From positions 1 through 64,000 of the forward strand of contig NZ_PCOY01000021.1 in NCBI RefSeq assembly GCF_002979475.1: a stretch of 64,000 bases of DNA. Direction: 5' to 3'. The stretch is from Microbacterium sp. MYb62 (GTDB lineage Bacteria > Actinomycetota > Actinomycetes > Actinomycetales > Microbacteriaceae). Below, in pieces: positions 57,716 through 64,000 of this stretch. Every line of letters begins with the position of its first letter. Positions within the stretch are counted from its first letter, which is position 1. Under the pieces are notes generated by a model. That model was given only the letters and a program-made list of their open reading frames with translations, made no database searches and was not told the DNA's origin. Both the position numbers and the translations under genes were made by a program.

Positions 57716-58123
57716 TCAGCCGAGCCCCTGCTCCAGCCACTCCTTCGCTACCCGAGCAGGCGCCCGCACCAACCAGGCGTCCGTGATGATCTCGGCCAGC
57801 CGTTCACGATCGACGACACCGAGACGCACCAGCAACCCCGGGTACCCGTCGAAGTGCGGGATCGTGAACAGCGCCACGGGCTCGGCCGCCAGCAGCGCCT
57901 CCTTCTCACCGAGATCGGCGACGCGCACCGCGAGCACGTCGCCCTCCGGCCACTCCCGTCCGAGCTCGGCGAGCTGGCGCAGGTCCGTCGCGCTCGGACC
58001 CCGGAGCCACGCGAACTGACCGCTCTTCAGCCGCCAGGACGCCGCCCCGGTGTGGCCGCTCACCGCCTCCTCCGCGCCGGGGAAGGCGAGGGCGATCGTG
58101 CGCACATCCTCGATGCTCACCAT
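57716..58123 (-). CDS. MmcQ/YjbR-family DNA-binding-like protein
   Basis: A 135-residue protein with the family pattern: SIEDVRTIALAFPGAEEAVS, then FAWLRGPSATDL, ALFTIPHFDGYPGLLVRLG and a C-terminal helix RVAKEWLEQGLG. The family has a CyaY-like fold and is described as double-wing DNA binding, but the role is unknown. I chose the ATG at 58123 where homology begins; the frame stays open about 32 codons upstream without a clear ribosome site. Confidence 0.8.
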   Translation of the reverse strand: MVSIEDVRTIALAFPGAEEAVSGHTGAASWRLKSGQFAWLRGPSATDLRQLAELGREWPEGDVLAVRVADLGEKEALLAAEPVALFTIPHFDGYPGLLVRLGVVDRERLAEIITDAWLVRAPARVAKEWLEQGLG

Positions 58124-58203
58124 CCCGCCATCGTCCACCCGGTCGGCCGGTCGCCACAACAGGCAGGCGCCCATGTCGTCCTGACGCGAGAGATCAGGCA
58201 TGC

Positions 58204-58248
58204 ACGCGGGATCAGGCACGCACGCGTGCGTTCGGCCTGATCCCGCGT
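58204..58248. terminator. long hairpin, REP-like, after the mannosidase gene
   Basis: ACGCGGGATCAGGC (58204-58217) pairs perfectly with GCCTGATCCCGCGT (58235-58248). The loop itself holds a 14-bp palindrome ACGCACGCGTGCGT (58218-58231), so the arm can extend to 21 bp with a 3-nt bulge. Partial extra copies of the GATCAGGC core flank it (58192-58199, and the reverse at 58253-58262). It probably ends the mannosidase operon (stop at 58274). Confidence 0.72.
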
Positions 58249-58273
58249 CTCCGCCTGATCCCGTGCCTCGGTC

Positions 58274-61200
58274 TCAGCGCGCGACGCGCAGCGTCCGCAC
58301 CTCGAACGGCCGCAGCCGCAGCTCGCCGCCGGTCCGCGCCTCGTCGATGTCGTCTTCGATCAGGCTCACCTCGCGCACCTCGCGGTGCTCGAATCCGACC
58401 GACAGCTCGCCGGTCGCCCGTCGCCCGAGCGCCTCGTACACGCGCACGATCACGTCGCCGGAGCCGTCGTCGGCGAGCTTGACCGCCGAGACCACGATGC
58501 CCTCGCCCTCGACGGACACCAGCGGTTCGACCTCGCGCGCACCGCGCACGACGCTCGGAAGGGAGTTGATCCGGATGCCCTCGGCCGTGGCGGTCGCGGC
58601 GTCCGCGCCGATCACGAAGCCGACCTCGATCTCGTGATGGCCGTGGTCCGTGTCGGGGTCGGGGAACCGCGGAGCTCGCAGCAGCGAGAGTCGCACCGTC
58701 GTCGCCACCGCGTCGTCGGTCACCTCGCGCGAAGTGTCATAGCCGTAGATCGAGTCGTTCACGAGGGCGACACCGAAGTCCTGCTCGCGCACCAGCACGA
58801 AGCGGTGCATCGAGGTCTCGAACTTCGCCGCCTCCCAGCTGGTGTTCGTGTGTGTCACGCGCGACTGGTACCCGAACTGCGTCTCGGCGTCGGTGTGCGC
58901 GGCCTGGATGTCGAGCGGGAAGGCGAGCTTGAGCAGCTTCTCGGTCTCGTGCCAGTCGACCTCGTTGCGCAGCAGCACGGTCCGCGAATCCGGTGCGAGA
59001 ATGATCGTCTGCGAGATGGTCGACTCCGAGAACGGACGCACCACCACGATCTGCGCGACGCCGTTCACGACCGTCGCCTCAATCGACGACACCGCGGTGA
59101 GGTCGACCACGCTGTTGCGGTAGTACCGGTCGATGTCCCACGCATCCCACATGTTGGGGAAGTCCTGGTGCAACTGGAACAGGTTCGCTGCCTTGCCAGC
59201 GGCCACGGCCTCGCGCCCGGTGGCCTTGTCGATCGCCGAGACGATCAGGCCCTCGGCTGAGACGAGCACCGAGACGAGCTCGTTCTCCAGTCGCCAGCCA
59301 CCGTCTTCCTCCGTGAGCGACACCGGCGCCGCCGTGGGCTCGGCGACGAAGGCCGCCCCGAGGGCGCGGCCGCGACCGACCGACGTCGGCTCGAACCGCA
59401 GCTCGCGGTCGCCTTCTCCGGCCAGCGAGCGACGGGCGGCCACCGAGATGTCCTCCGCGTCCGACAGCACGTCCGACAGCACCGCCACGGCCTCACGATG
59501 CACCCACGCGATGGACGTGCCCGGCAGGATGTCGTGGAACTCGTGCAGCAACACGGTCTGCCACAGCCGGTCGAACTCGGCCTGCGGATATTCGGCACCG
59601 GTGCGCACGGCATCGGTCGCGGCCCACAGCTCGGCCTCGATCAGCGCGTGCTCGGCCCAGCGGTGCAGCGCCTTCGTGGCGTGCTGGCTGGTGAGCGTGC
59701 CACGGTGCAGCTCGAGGTACAGCTCGCCGACCCAGACGGCGGGATGCGGCAGCTCGGCCTTGGCGGCGTCGAAGAAGACATCAGGATGCTCCCACACGAC
59801 CTGCGCGCTGCCCTCGAGGTCGCGCAGGCGCTCGGCCTTGCCCGTCATCTCACGGGTCGTGCCGCCACCGCCGTCACCCCAGCCGACCGGGGCGATCGAC
59901 CGCGAGCTGAGCCGGTTCTCCTTGAACTGGCGGGAGGCCTTCGCGACCTCCATGCCGCTCAACTGCGAGTTGTAGGTGTCCATCGACGGGAAGTGCGTGA
60001 ACACCTGCGAGCCGTCGATGCCCTCCCACAGGAACGAGTGGTGCGGGAAGACGTTCTGCTGATTCCACGAGATCTTCTGCGTGAAGAACCACTCGAACCC
60101 GGCGCGGCGCATCAGCTGCGGCAGGGCGGGCGAGTACCCGAAGCTGTCCGGCAGCCAGACGCCCTTCGAGCGGATGCCGAACTCGCGCTCGAAGAACCGC
60201 TGCCCGTGCGAGAACTGCCGCACGAGCGACTCTCCCGTCGGCATCACGGTGTCGGACTCGACCCACATTCCACCCAGCGGCAGGAAGCGCCCGGCGGCGA
60301 CCGCGGCCTTGACCCGCTCCCACACCTCGGGGCGGTGCTCCTTGATCCAGGCGTACTGCTGCGCGCTGGACATCCCGTACTGGAACTCCGGCTGCTCCTC
60401 GAGCAGCGCGGTCATCGACGAGGTGGTGCGCGCGACCTTGCGGATCGTCTCGCGCACGGGCCACAGCCACGCCGAGTCGATGTGCGCGTGGCCGACGGCC
60501 GAGATGCGGTGCGCGCTCGCCTCGGCGGGAGCGGCAAGCACGTCTGCGAGGCGGGCGCGGGCATCGGGAGCGGTCGCCACGATGTGCTGCAGATCGAGCA
60601 CGTCGAGCGCGTCGTCCATGGCCTGCAGGATGCGCATGCGGCGCGGCGAGGTCGCCGGCAGCTCGGCCTGCAGCTCGAACAGCACCTCGAGGTCGAGCGA
60701 CAGGTCGAAGACCTCCTGCTCGAACACGGCCAGGTCCATCCGCCGCGCGCGGTAGAGCGGCTCCTTCGACGAGGTGAGGATGTCGCCCTCCTGCGTGGGC
60801 AGGAAGGGGTGGTAGTCGAGCAGCACCGGGTTGGACGCCGCCTCGAGGTACAGCTCGACAGGTTCGTCGCCCTCCGCCGTCTCGGTGATCGGGACCCACT
60901 GGTTGCGCGGGTTGATGCTCTTCACCGGGATCGGAGCGGAACCGCCGCCGTCGGGCCGGTAGGCCAGGGCCTCACACTGGAAGCCGGTCATGTTGACGTC
61001 GAAGCCGAGGTCGATGAGCGCTTCGACACGACGACCCGCCCATTCCGCGGGCACCCGTCCGGTGAGCTTGAACCACGTCGTCCCCCACGCCGCCCCCCAG
61101 GGGGCGCCGACCGTACCGGGCGCGAAGTCGAGGGCGAGTCCTTCCGCCGGAGCGATCGGCTCGCCGGGAAGCTCGTGGATCTCGACGTCCAGCGGCACGG

Positions 61201-61282
61201 AAGCCGAGTGGATCGCCGGGCGGATGCGCTCTTCGAGGACGCGCTTGACGCGGCCGACGGTGAGCGAGGTGTCGTCATGCAT
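58274..61282 (-). CDS. alpha-mannosidase, GH38
   Basis: A 1002-residue GH38 enzyme of the bacterial cytosolic class. Zinc ligands are in AVGHAHIDSAWLWPVRETIR, the nucleophile Asp in VWLPDSFGYSPALPQLMRRA, plus QKISWNQQNVFPHHSFLWEG and GWGDGGGGTTREM. A roughly 250-residue N-terminal domain precedes the catalytic core and beta-sandwich domains follow. It trims alpha-mannosides taken up by the ABC importer. It is 71 bp after the GH20 gene on the same strand and probably co-transcribed. Confidence 0.93.
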   Translation of the reverse strand: MHDDTSLTVGRVKRVLEERIRPAIHSASVPLDVEIHELPGEPIAPAEGLALDFAPGTVGAPWGAAWGTTWFKLTGRVPAEWAGRRVEALIDLGFDVNMTGFQCEALAYRPDGGGSAPIPVKSINPRNQWVPITETAEGDEPVELYLEAASNPVLLDYHPFLPTQEGDILTSSKEPLYRARRMDLAVFEQEVFDLSLDLEVLFELQAELPATSPRRMRILQAMDDALDVLDLQHIVATAPDARARLADVLAAPAEASAHRISAVGHAHIDSAWLWPVRETIRKVARTTSSMTALLEEQPEFQYGMSSAQQYAWIKEHRPEVWERVKAAVAAGRFLPLGGMWVESDTVMPTGESLVRQFSHGQRFFEREFGIRSKGVWLPDSFGYSPALPQLMRRAGFEWFFTQKISWNQQNVFPHHSFLWEGIDGSQVFTHFPSMDTYNSQLSGMEVAKASRQFKENRLSSRSIAPVGWGDGGGGTTREMTGKAERLRDLEGSAQVVWEHPDVFFDAAKAELPHPAVWVGELYLELHRGTLTSQHATKALHRWAEHALIEAELWAATDAVRTGAEYPQAEFDRLWQTVLLHEFHDILPGTSIAWVHREAVAVLSDVLSDAEDISVAARRSLAGEGDRELRFEPTSVGRGRALGAAFVAEPTAAPVSLTEEDGGWRLENELVSVLVSAEGLIVSAIDKATGREAVAAGKAANLFQLHQDFPNMWDAWDIDRYYRNSVVDLTAVSSIEATVVNGVAQIVVVRPFSESTISQTIILAPDSRTVLLRNEVDWHETEKLLKLAFPLDIQAAHTDAETQFGYQSRVTHTNTSWEAAKFETSMHRFVLVREQDFGVALVNDSIYGYDTSREVTDDAVATTVRLSLLRAPRFPDPDTDHGHHEIEVGFVIGADAATATAEGIRINSLPSVVRGAREVEPLVSVEGEGIVVSAVKLADDGSGDVIVRVYEALGRRATGELSVGFEHREVREVSLIEDDIDEARTGGELRLRPFEVRTLRVAR

Positions 61283-61353
61283 GGGTGGGTCTCCGGGCTC
61301 GACGGTGGGTGGTCATGGGGTGAGGGTAGTGCTCGGCGCAGACGAGGTCGACG

Positions 61354-62820
61354 CTACCCGGCTGATCGCGCCGGGGTCGTTGCGACACCGAGCGCCGCGT
61401 CGATCTCGCAGAACTCGTCGTGCGAGAGCGCGCTCCCGCCGTTCCACGCACGCTCGGCCATCGCTCGCAACGGTCGGCGGATGCCTTCGGCGACCTCCTC
61501 CGGGGTCTGGGCAGCCGCATCGTCCGACCAGACCGAGAACGAGACCCCGACGAGCTGCGCCGGGTAGGGCGGCTCGATCTCCTGGCGGATCCCGCCCGGC
61601 AGCGCGGGGAACAGACCGGGATGCCAGTCGGCCTCCCAGATGCGCTGACTCGTCGGGTAGATGTAGCCCGCCTTCTCGCCGAGGACGTAGTAGAACAGCG
61701 CGTCGTGGAAGTTCACGAGCGGGTTGGCCGACTCGACAGTTGCGGCGAGCGGCCGCATCTCGGCGTGCCAGTTCGTCCACCACGTGAGCACGAGGTCCGG
61801 GTCGAGCGCGACCGCGTCGCTGCGGAGCATCCCGTCGTTCCACACCCGCGGAGCGAATCCCTTCGCGCGAAGGTGCGCGGCGATGTCGTTCACGAAGCCC
61901 GTCAGCAGGTCGAACCCGGTGCCGCTCGGGCCGTGGAGTTCTCCGGCGGCGGCCGCGAGCGCGGGATACTCGTCGATACGCGCGAAGTCGACGAACTCGT
62001 CGCCGCCGAGGTGCCACCGCGTGCTTCGCGGGAACAGCACGGCGACGTCGTCGATCAGGGCCCGGGCGAACGCGACCGCCTCGGGGCGGGTGATGTCGAG
62101 CGCATGGTCGGTCGGCAGCCCGCCGGCGGTCGGCAGGCGGTGCTCCGGATGCGCGGCGAGCGCGTGGCGCAGGTGTCCCGGCATGTCGAGCGAGGGCACG
62201 AGGTCGATGTGCAGGTCGGCGGCGGCGTCCGCGACCGCGGCGGCCTCGGCACGGGTGATGTGCGCCGTCGAGACGATCTCGGGGAAGGCCTCCGAGCCGA
62301 TGCGGAAGCCCTCGTTCTCGGAGATGTGCCACTGGAACGTGGTGATGCCGACGTCGGCGAGCGCGTGCAGCAGGTCGATGATCCACGCGGCGGGGAAATG
62401 CTTGCGGGCGGCATCGAGGTGGAAGCCGCGTTCCGCGACCACCGGCTCCGACGACACGTGCCCGTGCGGCACCCGTCCCTGCGCTCGCAGGTTGTGCAGC
62501 AGCTGTCGCGTCGCCCGGAACGCCCCGGCGGCGGAGCCGGCGCGTACGTCGATGTCGATGCCGACCTCGATCTGGAAGGATTCGCCGGTCTGGCCGTCGC
62601 GCGACAGCCGGATGACCGGCCCTTCGCCGCGGGGGATGCCGAGGGCAGCGAGCTCGCCCGTCAACCGCATCGCCTCACGGGCGAGGGTCGGATCGTCGGC
62701 CGTGACCCTGACCGCGGAGGGCACCCACGCCTCGCCCGAAAGCCGCACGGTCGTCGGCTGGGGGATCGCGAGCCAGGGGCGGTGGCCGTCGCCGTCCTCG
62801 GTGTCGTACGTCGCGGTCAC
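61354..62820 (-). CDS. beta-N-acetylhexosaminidase, GH20
   Basis: A 488-residue GH20 glycosidase. An N-terminal alpha/beta domain (IDIDVRAGSAAGAFRATRQL) precedes the barrel: RGFHLDAARKHFPAAWIIDL, FQWHISENEGFRI, PSLDMPGHLRHALAAHPEHR, and the Asp-Glu catalytic pair in WHLGGDEFVDF. No signal peptide, so it acts in the cytoplasm on imported oligosaccharides. GTG at 62820 overlaps the permease stop by 4 bp (GTGA). Confidence 0.92.
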   Translation of the reverse strand: MTATYDTEDGDGHRPWLAIPQPTTVRLSGEAWVPSAVRVTADDPTLAREAMRLTGELAALGIPRGEGPVIRLSRDGQTGESFQIEVGIDIDVRAGSAAGAFRATRQLLHNLRAQGRVPHGHVSSEPVVAERGFHLDAARKHFPAAWIIDLLHALADVGITTFQWHISENEGFRIGSEAFPEIVSTAHITRAEAAAVADAAADLHIDLVPSLDMPGHLRHALAAHPEHRLPTAGGLPTDHALDITRPEAVAFARALIDDVAVLFPRSTRWHLGGDEFVDFARIDEYPALAAAAGELHGPSGTGFDLLTGFVNDIAAHLRAKGFAPRVWNDGMLRSDAVALDPDLVLTWWTNWHAEMRPLAATVESANPLVNFHDALFYYVLGEKAGYIYPTSQRIWEADWHPGLFPALPGGIRQEIEPPYPAQLVGVSFSVWSDDAAAQTPEEVAEGIRRPLRAMAERAWNGGSALSHDEFCEIDAALGVATTPARSAG

Positions 62821-63731
62821 CCCTTGACGCTTCCCTCTTCGACGCCCTTGAAGAACTGCTTCTGCAGCACGGCGAACAGCAGGATGATCGGGACGAGGGC
62901 GATCATGGTCCCGGCCGCGATCACCCGGGGATTCGCGGCGAAGTTCGAGCTCAGATACTGCATGCCGACGGTGAGTGTGTAGTTCGCCGGATCGGACAGC
63001 ACCACCAGCGGCCAGAGGAAGTCGTCCCACGCTCCGATGAACGCGAACAGGGCGACGACCGAGACCATGCCGCGGACGTTCGGCCACACGATGTGCCGGA
63101 GGCGTTGCATCGTGTTGGCGCCGTCGATCGTCGCGGCATCCAGCGTGTCCGGTGGGATCATGCGGCACGCGGCCATCATCAGCAGCACGTTGATCGCGGC
63201 GATCGCCCCGGGCAGGAACACGCCCCACAGGGTGTTCGCGAGGCCGAGGGACTTGACCGTGAGGTACTGGCTGGTCAGCGTGACCTCTCCGGGGAGCAGC
63301 AGTGTGGAGAAGAAGATCGCGAGGATGATCCACTTGCCGCGGAACTTCATGGTGCCCAGCGCATAGCCGCCGATCGTGGCGAAGACCACGTTGGTGAGCA
63401 CGGTGCCGACGCCCACGAGCAGCGAGTGCCACGCGTAGTCGAGCACCGGGATCGTGCGGAACACCTCGGCGTAGTTGTCGAGCGTCGGCGCCTGCGGGAT
63501 CAGCGAGGGCGGGAAGTCGTAGATGTTCTCGGTCGCTCCCTTGAACGACGTGGACATCTGCCACAGGAACGGGAACACCATGATGGCGAGCACACCGAGG
63601 AGGAGGGCGTACTTGCCGATCAGACCACCGAGCGACGGCTTCATGATGTCGGCGGATCCTCGCGTGCGGTACGGGCGATCGCGCCGCTCCCGAGGAGTGC
63701 TGTCCTGCGTGGTCATCGCGCGCGTCGTCAT
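62817..63731 (-). CDS. carbohydrate ABC transporter permease (MalG type)
   Basis: A 304-residue inner-membrane subunit with about six helices, the first at residues 40-60. It has TLDNYAEVFRTIPVLDYAWH before the permease core, and the coupling EAA-like loop DAATIDGANTMQRLRHIVWP. It forms the second half of a sugar importer with the gene before it; binding protein and ATPase are not in the window. It overlaps both neighbours by 4 bp, so it is part of one operon with GH20 and GH38. Confidence 0.92.
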   Translation of the reverse strand: MTTRAMTTQDSTPRERRDRPYRTRGSADIMKPSLGGLIGKYALLLGVLAIMVFPFLWQMSTSFKGATENIYDFPPSLIPQAPTLDNYAEVFRTIPVLDYAWHSLLVGVGTVLTNVVFATIGGYALGTMKFRGKWIILAIFFSTLLLPGEVTLTSQYLTVKSLGLANTLWGVFLPGAIAAINVLLMMAACRMIPPDTLDAATIDGANTMQRLRHIVWPNVRGMVSVVALFAFIGAWDDFLWPLVVLSDPANYTLTVGMQYLSSNFAANPRVIAAGTMIALVPIILLFAVLQKQFFKGVEEGSVKG

Positions 63732-64000
63732 CGCATGGCCTCCTCGGCGGCGGCGAGCCTGGCGAGCTTCGCATCCTTGGCCGCACGTCGTCCCGCGAGG
63801 GCCTCCTTGATGGTGTCGCCGTTGTTCGCGATGCCGACGATCGCCAGGGGGATCAGCGTCAGCAGGAACAGCACGAGCGAGATGGCCGACGCGTAGCCGA
63901 CCTGGCCGTTGAGCCCCTTGCCCATCGACTGGATGAGCATCACCATGCTCATGGCCTGACCTCCGGGGCCGCCGGAGCCGCCCGAGAGCACGTACAGCTC
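63728..64000 (-). CDS. carbohydrate ABC transporter permease (MalF type), C-terminal part (5' end outside window)
   Basis: The last 90 residues of a permease: the segment SGGPGGQAMSMVMLIQSMGK, the final membrane helix SAISLVLFLLTLIPLAIVGI, and a roughly 33-residue charged tail rich in Ala, Lys, Arg and Glu after the helix, longer than in most MalF proteins. It runs off the window edge. Upstream there should be the rest of the permease and probably the sugar-binding protein gene. Confidence 0.82.
   Translation of the reverse strand, partial: ELYVLSGGSGGPGGQAMSMVMLIQSMGKGLNGQVGYASAISLVLFLLTLIPLAIVGIANNGDTIKEALAGRRAAKDAKLARLAAAEEAMR

Overview
The window looks like chromosomal DNA of a high-GC Gram-positive actinobacterium, most plausibly a Microbacterium or close relative in Microbacteriaceae. 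The evidence is the very GC-rich third codon positions, a homodimeric AceE-type pyruvate dehydrogenase E1, a HAIR (HspR) element before clpB, many genes whose start codon lies 6-7 nt after a TANNNT -10 box (leaderless style), and actinobacterial-type purine catabolic genes. The genus is an inference. I found no rRNA, tRNA, CRISPR array, insertion sequence, phage gene or replication origin, and no gene-free stretch exceeds 300 bp.

Layout. Positions 1-9.5 kb hold a truncated LuxR regulator, a methyltransferase, a BenE-type transporter, a two-gene ABC exporter, a fused PutA with a divergent LysR regulator, and a nitroreductase. A short UvrA-like ATPase follows at 9.6-11.8 kb. From 11.9 to 51 kb most genes serve purine breakdown and the use of its products: nucleobase permeases (two NCS2, one AzgA, one NCS1), an 8-oxoguanine-deaminase-type hydrolase, guanine deaminase, xanthine dehydrogenase (xdhABC), urate oxidase with HIU hydrolase and OHCU decarboxylase, allantoinase with an allantoin-racemase-like protein, ureidoglycine aminohydrolase, the glyoxylate-to-glycerate branch (gcl, hyi, tsr, glycerate kinase), and the glyoxylate-to-malate branch (malate synthase, malic enzyme). 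An IclR regulator sits in the middle, and a GlxA-type regulator borders the cluster. Housekeeping genes (clpB, aceE, bcp, coaBC) are interleaved. From 51 to 58 kb there are small membrane proteins, a LysE exporter, two glycosyltransferases joined by an unusual 60-bp repeat, and MarR, VOC and MmcQ proteins. From 58.3 kb to the end is a glycoside utilisation operon (GH38 mannosidase, GH20 hexosaminidase, two sugar ABC permeases, the last cut by the window edge).

How the genes work together. Xanthine or guanine is imported and oxidised to urate, urate is opened to allantoin, and allantoin is hydrolysed for nitrogen. The resulting glyoxylate is either condensed to tartronate semialdehyde and sent to 2-phosphoglycerate, or joined to acetyl-CoA to form malate and then pyruvate.

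The main discovery is regulatory. Six promoters in this region carry two 17-bp pseudo-palindromes of the form NTTYC-N7-GRAAN, always spaced exactly 21 bp apart and, at five of the six, directly after the -10 box. They precede the allantoin operon, the glyoxylate-glycerate operon, the malic enzyme operon (shared with iclR), the uricase operon, a CitE-like lyase gene, and a lone gene for a 73-residue protein made largely of two identical 21-residue repeats. I infer an IclR tetramer regulon, with the small repeat protein and the CitE-like lyase as uncharacterised members.
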